A DNA stretch of 64,000 bases, taken from assembly GCA_963715635.1 (NCBI GenBank), contig OY970261.1, positions 1,860,001-1,924,000 on the forward strand, given 5' to 3'. Below the pieces are notes generated by a model, which worked only from the letters and a program-made list of their open reading frames with translations, did no database searches and was not told the DNA's origin. Positions 43,032 through 51,482 of this stretch are shown in pieces. This DNA is from JAPKZH01 sp963715635 (GTDB taxonomy: Bacteria; Acidobacteriota; Aminicenantia; Aminicenantales; UBA4085). Each line of letters begins with the position of its first letter. The first letter of the stretch is position 1. The position numbers and the translations under genes are program-made.

Positions 43032-43301
43032 ATGGTGCGCGCCATGATCAGGCTGCTTTATTACATCTTCATCGCTTATATCATCTATATCGCCTTCCGT
43101 TTTTTTCAAAACCTTGGCAAGAGAATCCAAGCCCCCAAGCCCAAACCACGCCTGTCCGGGATGATGGTCAAGGACGAGGCCTGCAACACCTACGTCCCCA
43201 AGGAAGAAGCCCTCCGGGACGTGATCGACGGCCAAGAATTTTTTTTCTGTTCCAAGGAATGCCGGAAAAAATTTCTGGAGCAGAAAAAACACCCTAACTA
43301 G
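43032..43301 (+). CDS. PP0621/YHS-like small membrane-anchored metal-binding protein
   Basis: This 89-residue protein has an N-terminal helix (RLLYYIFIAYIIYIAFRFF) followed by MVKDEACNTYVPKEEAL and FFFCSKECRKKFLEQKK. This matches the PP0621 group of YHS-like domains with three conserved cysteines (CNTY, FFCSKEC), which probably bind a metal or mark an oxidised-cysteine sensor. The role is unknown. The start is ATG 43032 or the internal ATG 43044. Confidence 0.75.
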   Translation: MVRAMIRLLYYIFIAYIIYIAFRFFQNLGKRIQAPKPKPRLSGMMVKDEACNTYVPKEEALRDVIDGQEFFFCSKECRKKFLEQKKHPN

Positions 43302-43492
43302 TGCCCCGTCTCATTAATTTCTTGTTCAAGTATTTCGCAGAGCCGGGGCACTTCCAAGGGGGAGTCAAGCTCCCCCTTCGGCGCTCCGCTGAACCCCTGA
43401 GGGGGGCCACTCCCCCCCTCAAACTCCCCGGCGGTTGCGCGTTCAAGGGAGTATCTTTATATATGCAAGATATTTGCGAGACGCGCAACTAG
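43302..43492. repeat. Cluster of nested hairpins between two small genes
   Basis: Stems include TGCCCCG/CGGGGCA (outer, about 43303-43352), AAGGGGGAG/CTCCCCCTT (about 43359-43381), CCTGAGGGGGGCC-like text and GTTGCGCG/CGCGCAAC (about 43434-43490). The style resembles the HAD array, but the sequence is different. There is no coding sequence and no regular repeat spacing. Confidence 0.55.
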
Positions 43493-43496
43493 AATT

Positions 43497-43781
43497 TCAA
43501 AAAGACGTATACGTCACCCGAAAATCGCTGAATTCACCCGTGTATTCTTCCCATGTGACCTCAACATTTTCGACCCTTGATATGGGCGGGCCTTCGCGGA
43601 GCCTGTCGATGAGGGACTCAACCTTGCCCTTTTCTCCTTCGGCGATGATTTCCACCCGGCCGTCGTAGACGTTCCGCACCCAACCTTTGAGGCCGAGCGA
43701 AGCGGCCCATCTCCGGGTATGGTCGCGGAAAAAAACTCCCTGGACTCTCCCCGACACAAACACATGAGCGCGCGCATCCAT
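43497..43781 (-). CDS. acyP: Acylphosphatase
   Basis: This 94-residue protein hydrolyses carboxyl-phosphate bonds such as in acetyl phosphate. The substrate-binding loop with catalytic Arg is GRVQGVFFRDHTRRWA (11-26), and the catalytic Asn is in GLKGWVRNVYDGRVEI (30-45). Length and motifs are standard for the family. It is cytosolic and monocistronic, divergent from the ThiD-like gene. The start is ATG 43781. Confidence 0.94.
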   Translation of the reverse strand: MDARAHVFVSGRVQGVFFRDHTRRWAASLGLKGWVRNVYDGRVEIIAEGEKGKVESLIDRLREGPPISRVENVEVTWEEYTGEFSDFRVTYTSF

Positions 43782-43889
43782 GATGAGAGAAGTCTAGCAC
43801 AATGGAAATTGGCCGTAAAGAATTCGGAGGCTGTTTCAAGTTGACAAGAAGGGCTGGGTCTGGTTAAATTCAATCAAACCCTGGATCGT

Positions 43890-44684
43890 ATGGTTCATCC
43901 GATGAAAAAAGTTCTTTTATCAGCGGCTGGGTATGACCCTTCGGGTGGAGCGGGTTTGCTCTTGGACCTCAAGGTCTTCCAGCATTTCGGTTTTTACGGG
44001 GCTGGGATTGTGACAGCTGTCACGATTCAGAACACGCAATCTGTGAAATATACATTTTGCCCCCAAGCTCGCATTCTCAAAGACCAGTATGAGATGTTGG
44101 CCAAAGACCTTGCTTTTTGGGGGATCAAGGTCGGCATGGCCGGCTCACGGGAAAACGTAAAAATCATCGGTAAAATTCTCGCCACCAATAAGAATATTCC
44201 GCGCGTGATCGACCCTGTTTTCCGGTCGAGCTCGGGCGCATGGCTCTTGGGAAAAAATGCCATTCCCTCATTTATCCGGGAAATGCGAGGCCGGGCCTCT
44301 ATCCTGACGCCCAACCTGGAAGAAGCGGGCCTCATCACCGGCCGAAAAGTCCAGAGCATCGAAGCCATGAAAGAAGCAGCCGAGAAAATCTACATGATGA
44401 CCCACATTCCCTGCCTCATCAAAGGCGGCCACCTGGAGAAAGAAGCCGTCAATCTTCTTTACGATGGCCGCAGGACCTTTCTTTTCGGGAATCCCAAGAT
44501 CAATAAAGATGTCCACGGGACAGGCTGCTTTTTCTCTTCAAGCCTTCTGTGTTATCTAGCGCTAAGGAAACCGCTTGGCAAGGCCTGCGAACTGGCTACG
44601 GAATTGACCTTTACGGCCATCAAAACCGCTGCCCGCATCGGGCGCGGACGCCATGTTATTTCTTTTCCGGCGTCGGCTTCATAA
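43890..44684 (+). CDS. thiD: Hydroxymethylpyrimidine/phosphomethylpyrimidine kinase-like (ThiD)
   Basis: This 264-residue ribokinase-fold kinase has LLSAAGYDPSGGAGLLLDLK (9-28), where the family has SDSGGGAGIQAD. It continues with GIVTAVTIQNTQS, IDPVFRSSSGAWLL, LTPNLEEAGLITG and the anion hole with catalytic Asp replaced in sequence as KDVHGTGCFFSSSL. It phosphorylates HMP or HMP-P in thiamine synthesis; a pyridoxine-kinase activity is possible. No other thi gene is nearby. Its 3' end overlaps the convergent penicillin acylase gene by 29 bases. The start is ATG 43890 or 43902. Confidence 0.85.
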   Translation: MVHPMKKVLLSAAGYDPSGGAGLLLDLKVFQHFGFYGAGIVTAVTIQNTQSVKYTFCPQARILKDQYEMLAKDLAFWGIKVGMAGSRENVKIIGKILATNKNIPRVIDPVFRSSSGAWLLGKNAIPSFIREMRGRASILTPNLEEAGLITGRKVQSIEAMKEAAEKIYMMTHIPCLIKGGHLEKEAVNLLYDGRRTFLFGNPKINKDVHGTGCFFSSSLLCYLALRKPLGKACELATELTFTAIKTAARIGRGRHVISFPASAS

Positions 44685-46974
44685 TCAAAACACCTTCACT
44701 ATTGGCCTGGATGTCTTTGTGCTCGAATAACATAGGATGATAGCGGCCTTCTAGCCACAAAGGGATCTGGTCCCCGTAATGCCGGCCGAGAAAATGACCG
44801 TTCTGCCCCGAGGAGATGACGGAAATCGATCTATTTAGGTCGGAAAGGTCGATGATCTGCCTGTAGGAAGGTCCAACCTTGGTTTCATAGCCCTGCGAAA
44901 AAGTCGCCTTGACCGTGAATATCTCTCCGCTGACAGGATGTTTCCCCTTGTTGAAAAACTTCAAGACCGGGACCTGGCCAAGGCTATGCTGAAATTCGAT
45001 AGCGTGCATCTTCGGCCAATCCCATTTTCGAGGCGGCCCGTAATTTTCTTCAAGCCATCCATAGGCACTCTCTAAGCTCGACTTGATAACTGCATCACGG
45101 TCTTCAATAACCGGCGTATTTTTCTTATCAAACCAGGGAGATGCTCGGTCCGACAAAATCCGGAAAACTCCGGCCGGCTTGCGCCCGAAGAGAGCATAAA
45201 AATCTTCGTAATCATTTCCGAGCTCATCCTGGAACACTTCCTCGTTGAACGTTTTTACAAAAACCTCATACAGCGCCGCGGCCGGCTGGGCATTCATCTC
45301 GGCATCCCAATTTTTCAACAAATCAAGGGCTTCTTTCGCTTTTCCTCCGGCTCCTTGGACGTCCTTCATATAGGACAAAAAGAGCCCCGCCGCATTTGAA
45401 TGGATATCATTCTGGATAGCTTTAAACGTATCAATGGTATGCTTTTCACGGCCGAGGAGGAGCTCTTTAATCCGGTTCGCCCGGAACGGCGAAAACCAGT
45501 CACAGCTGATGTAAAAAGGATAATTGTCTGGAACGATCTTATTGTTCGCGGTGACGATTAATCCATCAGGGGGGTTCAACACGTTCGGCTTCTCGTTTTC
45601 TTCAAGAAAACCGCTCCAGCGACCTTCCTTCTGCCATCCGGGAAAGGGAAAAAGCGCGACCAGCTTGGGCCGGACCGGAATTTTTCCAGCCAAGTAGTAG
45701 CCGATGTTGCCCTGAATATCTGCATAGACGAAATTCTGGGACGGGGCGTCGAAGTTTCTCAAGGCTCGGCAAAATTCCTCCCAGTTATTGGCCTTGTCCA
45801 GTTGATAGAGGGCATCGAAGGTGTTGCCCCCTTCATAGAGCGTCCAACGAAGGGACAAGGGCAATCGGCTTTTGACAATATGGGGCGAGATTACCGGCCC
45901 GCGCTCCGTCCACAGGACCTCAAGCAACTCGGGAGTCTTCCGGCCTTTGACGAAAATCCTCTCCTCTTTTTTGACCAAAGGCTTCCAGCCTTCTTCATTC
46001 AGGTACATGTCGCGCGAATCATTGATTCGCTCGATATAGACATCTTGAACGTCGGCGTATGAATACGTCACCCCCCACGCGATCGAATCGTTGTGGCCGA
46101 TGATGACGAGCGGAACACCGGGCATGGTTACGCCCGTGACATTCAGCGTCGGACAGCTCATGTGGATTTCATACCAAACCGGGGGAAGGCTGATCTGGAG
46201 ATGAGGGTCATTGGCCAGGAGTGGCTTCCCGGACTGCGACCTGGCTCCTGATATTACCCAGTTGTTGCTGCCCACATCCTGTGGGAAATCCTGGGGCTTC
46301 ATCGAGAACAACTCCGAGATTTCAAGCGCCGGCGGCATGCCCACGTCTTCTTCCAGGATCTGGAGAGCTTTCTCGGCACCAAGCTTGTTCACCAGCTTGG
46401 CTCTCATAATCTCGGCCCGGTACTCTTCGGAAAGAGCCACGGCCAGGATCACTTTGGCGACGAAAGAATCCTGGACGGTCCACGGCTCGGGCCGGTAGCG
46501 GAGGGCAAGAAATTCCGGCGGCCAGTTCCATTTCCGCGAATTCATCCAGGCATTGACTCCGTCACAGTAGCTCTGGATGAGGTCTTTGAGTGCGGGCGTG
46601 AGCTTCTCAAAATCTTTCCGAACGGCCTCCTTCAGCCCGAGGGTTCGCATGAGCTTGTCGGTGTCCAGGGTCTTGGTTCCGAAGATTTCGGAAAGGCGGC
46701 CGCTTCCGGCCCTGCGCAGCAGATCCATCTGCCACATGCGGTCTTGCGCCTGGACGAAGCCGGATGCGAAGAATAGATCTTTTTCGTTCGCGGCAAAAAT
46801 ATGAGGAATGCCCCAGCGATCACGGATGATTTTAACCTCTGCGCTCAGAGCCGGGCTCGTCAATTCTCCTTCGACCTTAGCCACAGAGTGATAGAACGAA
46901 TAGATGATAAAGACAGCCACCCCGAGAATGAACGAGAGTAGGCACAGAGCCGCCCTAATCAAATATCTTTTCAC
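44656..46974 (-). CDS. Penicillin-acylase-family Ntn hydrolase
   Basis: This is a 772-residue precursor with a signal anchor (LIRAALCLLSFILGVAVFII). The alpha region contains WGIPHIFAANEKDLFFASGF and QDRMWQMDLLRRAGSGRLSE. After a linker, DVGSNNWVISGARSQSGKPL holds the N-terminal nucleophile Ser of the beta chain (near 235), followed by LLANDPHLQISLPPVWYEIH and the oxyanion Asn region IGHNDSIAWG. All processing and catalytic landmarks are present. Natural substrates may be acyl-homoserine lactones or other N-acyl compounds; this cannot be told from sequence. It is encoded nine bases after the lipoprotein gene upstream. Confidence 0.92.
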   Translation of the reverse strand: MKRYLIRAALCLLSFILGVAVFIIYSFYHSVAKVEGELTSPALSAEVKIIRDRWGIPHIFAANEKDLFFASGFVQAQDRMWQMDLLRRAGSGRLSEIFGTKTLDTDKLMRTLGLKEAVRKDFEKLTPALKDLIQSYCDGVNAWMNSRKWNWPPEFLALRYRPEPWTVQDSFVAKVILAVALSEEYRAEIMRAKLVNKLGAEKALQILEEDVGMPPALEISELFSMKPQDFPQDVGSNNWVISGARSQSGKPLLANDPHLQISLPPVWYEIHMSCPTLNVTGVTMPGVPLVIIGHNDSIAWGVTYSYADVQDVYIERINDSRDMYLNEEGWKPLVKKEERIFVKGRKTPELLEVLWTERGPVISPHIVKSRLPLSLRWTLYEGGNTFDALYQLDKANNWEEFCRALRNFDAPSQNFVYADIQGNIGYYLAGKIPVRPKLVALFPFPGWQKEGRWSGFLEENEKPNVLNPPDGLIVTANNKIVPDNYPFYISCDWFSPFRANRIKELLLGREKHTIDTFKAIQNDIHSNAAGLFLSYMKDVQGAGGKAKEALDLLKNWDAEMNAQPAAALYEVFVKTFNEEVFQDELGNDYEDFYALFGRKPAGVFRILSDRASPWFDKKNTPVIEDRDAVIKSSLESAYGWLEENYGPPRKWDWPKMHAIEFQHSLGQVPVLKFFNKGKHPVSGEIFTVKATFSQGYETKVGPSYRQIIDLSDLNRSISVISSGQNGHFLGRHYGDQIPLWLEGRYHPMLFEHKDIQANSEGVLIMKPTPEKK

Positions 46975-46983
46975 GGCTGTCCG

Positions 46984-47988
46984 TTACGAGCCGATCGACC
47001 CGGGCTTGGGGGAAGTCTCCCCGGAGGCTGGGGGTTCACTCGCTCTCTTCAAAACGTCGTCCGGGAATTTCACGCCTTGTTTCTCGGCCGCTTTCGGGTT
47101 GAGATGGAGCTTGATCACGATCATGCTTTGAAACGGGATCTTGAGGGGGCTTTCTCCGCCCATCACGCGAAGGATAATCTGGCCTGTTTTGTACCCCATA
47201 TCAAAGAAATCCCAGCCCATGGCCGCGCAGGCCCCGAGCTCCGTAGATCGCAGGAATCCGCCGAACAAGGGGATTTTGTTTTCTTCGGCCACTTTGCCCA
47301 GGGCCTCAAAAGAGGCGTTGATGGTGTTGTCCGAGATCTGGTAGATGACGTCGATTTTCTTGTTGATCAGCACCTGTGCCGCCAAGAGAACACCGCTCTG
47401 ATTCGAGACGGGGACCGCGACGAGCCCAAAACCCAGCTCCGCGGCGGCTTCTTGCGCCTTTTCCAGGTAATATTCGGAATTGAGCTCAGACGGCGTCCAA
47501 AGAGTTCCGACTCTTTTCACCCAGGGCAGTGTTCCCTTGATGAGCTTCAGAGTCTCCTTGATCGGCCCCTCGGAAGATAGGCCCGTGACATTGCTCAAAT
47601 GTTCTGTGGGCGATATGCCGGCCCGTGTCAAATAGGGGTTGGCGACCGAACTGAAGATAATCGGAATTTTTTGGGTAGCGATCAGGGCCGCCTGAAGGCA
47701 GGGCGTAGAAATGGGGACGATCATATCAACATTCTCGGTCACAAAATTCTGGGCGATCTTCTGGACTTCGGAAATATCTCCCATCCCGTTGCGCATTTTC
47801 AGCTCGACGTTCACGCCGTCCTTGAGACCGCCGTCTTGCAGGGCTTGGATGATTCCCTTCAGGGTCTCGTCCGAAGTCGGCGAATCGAGGAGCTGGATGA
47901 TGCCGATCGTGTAAAGAGTCTTTGGCGGCTTATGACAAAAGGAGAAAAGAAGCGGGGCAAGCAAGAAAAGAATGAGAGCCTTTCTCAC
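46984..47988 (-). CDS. ABC-type substrate-binding lipoprotein (TrpX-like family)
   Basis: This 334-residue protein has a lipoprotein signal (LILFLLAPLLFSFC, lipidated C18). The bilobal ABC_sub_bind fold follows: YTIGIIQLLDSPTSDETLKG, LIVPISTP-like text at VDMIVPISTPCLQAALI, IPIIFSSVANPYLTRAG and VGTLWTPSELNSEYYLEKAQ. Such proteins feed amino-acid-like ligands to an ABC permease, but no permease or ATPase gene is adjacent. It lies nine bases upstream of the penicillin acylase gene, so it may bind or deliver that enzyme's substrate or product. Confidence 0.87.
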   Translation of the reverse strand: MRKALILFLLAPLLFSFCHKPPKTLYTIGIIQLLDSPTSDETLKGIIQALQDGGLKDGVNVELKMRNGMGDISEVQKIAQNFVTENVDMIVPISTPCLQAALIATQKIPIIFSSVANPYLTRAGISPTEHLSNVTGLSSEGPIKETLKLIKGTLPWVKRVGTLWTPSELNSEYYLEKAQEAAAELGFGLVAVPVSNQSGVLLAAQVLINKKIDVIYQISDNTINASFEALGKVAEENKIPLFGGFLRSTELGACAAMGWDFFDMGYKTGQIILRVMGGESPLKIPFQSMIVIKLHLNPKAAEKQGVKFPDDVLKRASEPPASGETSPKPGSIGS

Positions 47989-48058
47989 CTCGATTTCCCT
48001 ATGGACATAGAAAAATCATAATCAAAATTCCGACGAGTGGCAAATCATTTCTTCGCCA

Positions 48059-49045
48059 TCACCGAACCAGTTTGCTGAATAAATCGGCGGCGATGTTTGC
48101 CCCGCTGACTACCAAAACAGCTCTCCGTCCCTGAAAACGGCGTCGCGCTTTCATCAGGCCGGCCAGCGGGAGCGCACCCGCGCCCTCCACGATTTTGGCA
48201 TGGGCTTGATAAAGGCGGCGGAGGGCATTTTGAAGGCAGCGCTCGCCGACCGCCAGAATCCCATCGACATACTTCTGACACAAAGGAAAGGTCACAGCCC
48301 CCGGCTCGATCCCCCCGGCCACGGCATCGGCCAGGGTCGACTTTTCCTGGATTTCGACCAGCCTGCCGGCCGCAAGAGACGCTTTCATAAAGGCAGAATT
48401 TATGGGCTCGATTCCCCAGATTTTAAGGGACGGTTTCAACGATTTCAGATAACCTCCGATGCCCGAAATGAGCCCTCCGCCGCCGACCGGAACCAGGATA
48501 TCCTCCACGTCAGGGATGTCTTCCAAAATTTCGATCCCGAGCGTTCCCTGACCGAAGATGATGTCAAGATCATTATAGGGAGAAATATAAACCCGGCCGG
48601 ATTCATCTGCGATGCGACGGGCATGGATTTCAGCCTGTTCGCAGCTATGTCCATGGAACTTCAAGTCCACGCCAAATTTTTCGATCTTTTGGACCTTCTC
48701 CCGGACCGCGTTTTCCGGAAGGAAAAGCGTCAACGAAACGCCGTCTAGCTTCGAGGCATAGCTCAGGGCAAGGCCGTGGTTGCCGGTCGATGCCGAGACG
48801 ACGCCGCGTTTTTTCTGCTCGGCCGTGAGCGACCGAAGCTTGTTCAAGGCCCCCCTGAGCTTGAACGATCCCGTCTTTTGGCCGCACTCCCATTTAATGA
48901 AAATCTGGGCGCCCAACTCCCGGCTGAGCACAGGCGAATATTCCAGCGGCGTCCGAATAATCTCATCCCGAATACGAGCATAACCGTCCAAGACTCTTGT
49001 TCGAAATATTGGATTTTCCGATTTTTCATATTTCCAATTGGCCAT
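48059..49045 (-). CDS. PLP-dependent threonine/serine dehydratase
   Basis: This 328-residue fold-type II enzyme has the PLP lysine in KTGSFKLRGALNKL (about K61), STGNHGLALSYASK for the phosphate/carboxylate site, VGGGGLISGIGGYLKS for the PLP phosphate-binding glycine loop, and a late VVSGANI. It converts threonine or serine to a keto acid and ammonia. It lacks the C-terminal ACT-like domain of IlvA, so it is of the short catabolic/TdcB type. I prefer the ATG at 49045 (MANWKYEKSE) over 49087, because the longer start adds a poor-quality tail. No strong ribosome site is seen. Confidence 0.88.
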   Translation of the reverse strand: MANWKYEKSENPIFRTRVLDGYARIRDEIIRTPLEYSPVLSRELGAQIFIKWECGQKTGSFKLRGALNKLRSLTAEQKKRGVVSASTGNHGLALSYASKLDGVSLTLFLPENAVREKVQKIEKFGVDLKFHGHSCEQAEIHARRIADESGRVYISPYNDLDIIFGQGTLGIEILEDIPDVEDILVPVGGGGLISGIGGYLKSLKPSLKIWGIEPINSAFMKASLAAGRLVEIQEKSTLADAVAGGIEPGAVTFPLCQKYVDGILAVGERCLQNALRRLYQAHAKIVEGAGALPLAGLMKARRRFQGRRAVLVVSGANIAADLFSKLVR

Positions 49046-49096
49046 TGCTGATAAAAAATATTTCTCATATATTGCCAAATAAAGCAAGCCCCGAAA

Positions 49097-49163
49097 GGGT
49101 AAATTCGGGAGTCCGTGACGCTTGCAGCGGGAGCAAAAGCGTTACGGACTCCCGAATTTACCC
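49097..49163. repeat. 67-bp near-perfect hairpin
   Basis: Arms GGGTAAATTCGGGAGTCCGT (from 49097) and ACGGACTCCCGAATTTACCC (to 49163) pair over 27 bases with a single G-T type mismatch, leaving a loop of about 13 bases. No T run follows, so this is more like a REP/MITE-type hairpin than a terminator. It sits between divergent genes. Confidence 0.85.
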
Positions 49164-49235
49164 ATGCGAGATAGAAGAAAGCTATATTTCTAAATTGGAC
49201 ATTTCCGTGCATTTCTATAAAATAGATTCTGGAGC

Positions 49236-50156
49236 ATGGCACACTATTATATAGGCACGGCCGGATGGAGCTACGACGACTGGGAAGGCGTCGTCTACCC
49301 CGTGAAGCGCAATTCCCGATTCCACCCCCTGCCTTTTCTCGCTCACTACATCAACATCGTCGAGGTCAACAGCACATTTTACAGGCCCCCGGTCATACAG
49401 ATTTCATTGTCCTGGGTGAGGAGGGTTGAGCCGTTTCCCGATTTCCTTTTTTCTATCAAGCTCCACCAGGTCTTCACCCATCAGCGAAAAGACTTCGGCC
49501 AAAAAGACGTTGATGCATTCAAGCTCGGCATTGAGCCTTTGTTCGCCGCGGGCAGGCTGGCCGCCCTGCTTCTCCAATTCCCCTGGTCCTTTGTCAATAC
49601 CACGGCCCACACCGACTACCTGACCGGTTTGTTCAAGCTTTTCGCCGGATATCCGCTGGCGCTCGAGGTCCGGCACTCGTCCTGGGATGACTATCGATTT
49701 CACAAGCTCCTCCGCGAGCATCAGGTCTGCTACTGCAATATCGACCAGCCCATCCTTCGAAATTCCATCAAGCCCAGCGCCATCGTCACCAACCCTAAAT
49801 TTTCGTATGTCCGGCTTCATGGCCGCAATTACCAGGACTGGTTCAGAGAAGATGCTGGCCGCGATGAAAGGTACAACTATCTCTACACCACGGATGAGCT
49901 CGATGAATGGGTCGAGAAAATCAAGGAATTGGGCAAGGACAGCGATAGGGTTTACGTTATCACCAATAATCACTATCGGGGCCAGGCCCTGGCCAATGCG
50001 CTCCAAATCAAGAATATGGTGAGCGGAGAGAAGCTCGAGATCCCTCTTTCGCTGATCAAGCAGTATCCCGTGCTCGAGGACATCGTTGATAAAATCCGGC
50101 AGGGCCAACTCGACCTTTTCAAGGAGAGCGAGGGAGACAAGGGCCCGCAGGAATAA
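49236..50156 (+). CDS. DUF72 (YecE-like) protein
   Basis: This 306-residue TIM-barrel-like protein has the family landmarks IGTAGWSYDDWEGVVYP (6-22), INIVEVNSTFYRPP (39-52), FSIKLHQVFTH, LAALLLQFPWSF, LALEVRHSSW and YVRLHGRN. The biochemical function of DUF72 is not established. It ends four bases before the lysA start, so the two are translationally coupled. The start is ATG 49236. Confidence 0.9.
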   Translation: MAHYYIGTAGWSYDDWEGVVYPVKRNSRFHPLPFLAHYINIVEVNSTFYRPPVIQISLSWVRRVEPFPDFLFSIKLHQVFTHQRKDFGQKDVDAFKLGIEPLFAAGRLAALLLQFPWSFVNTTAHTDYLTGLFKLFAGYPLALEVRHSSWDDYRFHKLLREHQVCYCNIDQPILRNSIKPSAIVTNPKFSYVRLHGRNYQDWFREDAGRDERYNYLYTTDELDEWVEKIKELGKDSDRVYVITNNHYRGQALANALQIKNMVSGEKLEIPLSLIKQYPVLEDIVDKIRQGQLDLFKESEGDKGPQE

Positions 50157-50160
50157 GCGC

Positions 50161-51405
50161 ATGATCTGGTGGGAAAATCAATTCTTGGAGGCGAAGGGCG
50201 GCAAGCTCTACCTTGGCGGCCGGGAAGCGGCGGGGATCGCAGCCGAATACGGGACACCGCTGTTCGTCTATAGCCGGAAGCAGGTCCTGGCCAACTTGCG
50301 TGCGCTGCAGCGAGTGTTTGCGGGAAAAACAGACTTGGACGTTCGCATTTGTTACGCGATGAAAGCCAACCCGAACCGCGATATTCTCAGGCTGCTCGAA
50401 GCCGAAGGGGCGTGGATCGATGCCGTTTCCCCCGGCGAGGTCCGGGCAGCCTTGCGCGCAGGATTCCCTCCCCAAAAGATTCTTTTTACGGGAACGAGCA
50501 TGAGCGCCGAGGATTTCCGGCAGGCGTTTGCCGTAACCGGCCTGACCGTCAGCATCGACGCTTTCGAACAACTCGAGGCCATGAAAATCGTCAAAGACCG
50601 CTGGTTTAGGCGAAAAGCCGTACGCGTCTCGGTGCGCTGGAACCCGGGAATCGGCCGCGGCTTCAATCCAAAAGTGATTACCGCCGGCGAAAGGTCCGTT
50701 GACGGAACCCCCATCAAATTCGGGGTCGAAGGCAAGAAAGTCCTGGCTGCTTTTCAAAAAGCAAGGGAATTTGGTTTTAAGCCGGTGGGTCTTCACCAGC
50801 ATTTGGGATCAGGCTGGGTCAAGGAAGACTTGGGTGAGGTCAACAGGGCGGCGGCGGCGATAATTCAAAAAGCCGCCGAGCTCGAGAAGAAAGGTTTCGA
50901 CCTAGAGTTTTTAGACTTTGGAGGAGGCTTCGGCCCCCGGTACTTAAAAAGCCAGGGGCTTTTTCCGGTTGCGAAATACGCGGCGTTTATCTGCCGAGAA
51001 ATTAAAAGGCACCGGCTGAAGGTCCGGGCCTTAGCCGTAGAGCCGGGGAAATATCTTCTGGCCGACGCCGGAGTCCTGCTGCTCGCGGTCGGGTATCTAA
51101 AGGAAAGCTACGGAAATCTCTTTGCCTGCGTCAACGGCGGCACGTTCAACACGCTTCCCCGGCCGGCCATTTATCTCCAGGCCTATCACGAAATCGTCCA
51201 CTGCACCCGGCTGGCCTCGAAAATCAGGCGGCGCGTCACCGTGGCCGGCAATCTTTGCGAGACGGGTAACGTCTTCGGGAAAGAAATTCTTATGCCCATC
51301 CCAAAGGCCGGGGATATCCTGGCCGTTCTCAACGCAGGGGCATATGCCAGGACCATGGCCTCTCACTACAACCTCAGGCCAATCCCAAAAGAAATCATTA
51401 TCTAA
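50161..51405 (+). CDS. lysA: Diaminopimelate decarboxylase
   Basis: This 414-residue fold-type III PLP enzyme removes CO2 from meso-diaminopimelate to give lysine. The PLP lysine is K68 in ICYAMKANPN. Other landmarks are GVEGKKVLAAFQKAREF, GLHQHLGSGW, LDFGGGFGPRY and the distal CETGNVFGKE, which contributes the catalytic Cys. The set fits LysA; a close relative acting on another carboxylated amino acid cannot be excluded. I chose the ATG at 50161 since the upstream open frame overlaps the DUF72 gene. Confidence 0.87.
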   Translation: MIWWENQFLEAKGGKLYLGGREAAGIAAEYGTPLFVYSRKQVLANLRALQRVFAGKTDLDVRICYAMKANPNRDILRLLEAEGAWIDAVSPGEVRAALRAGFPPQKILFTGTSMSAEDFRQAFAVTGLTVSIDAFEQLEAMKIVKDRWFRRKAVRVSVRWNPGIGRGFNPKVITAGERSVDGTPIKFGVEGKKVLAAFQKAREFGFKPVGLHQHLGSGWVKEDLGEVNRAAAAIIQKAAELEKKGFDLEFLDFGGGFGPRYLKSQGLFPVAKYAAFICREIKRHRLKVRALAVEPGKYLLADAGVLLLAVGYLKESYGNLFACVNGGTFNTLPRPAIYLQAYHEIVHCTRLASKIRRRVTVAGNLCETGNVFGKEILMPIPKAGDILAVLNAGAYARTMASHYNLRPIPKEIII

Positions 51406-51482
51406 AAGATAGGTTACTGCCAGGACGAAACAATCATAATTATTTACGTTATTTGGCCGACTGTTATGACAGCGATAGAATT

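Noticed and set aside
43302..43492. CRISPR array
   Set aside because: The stems here and in the HAD gene differ in sequence and spacing, there are no equal-length spacers, and no cas gene is present in the window.
49097..49163. Intrinsic terminator
   Set aside because: It is between divergent genes and no T run follows either arm, so a dispersed hairpin is a better reading.
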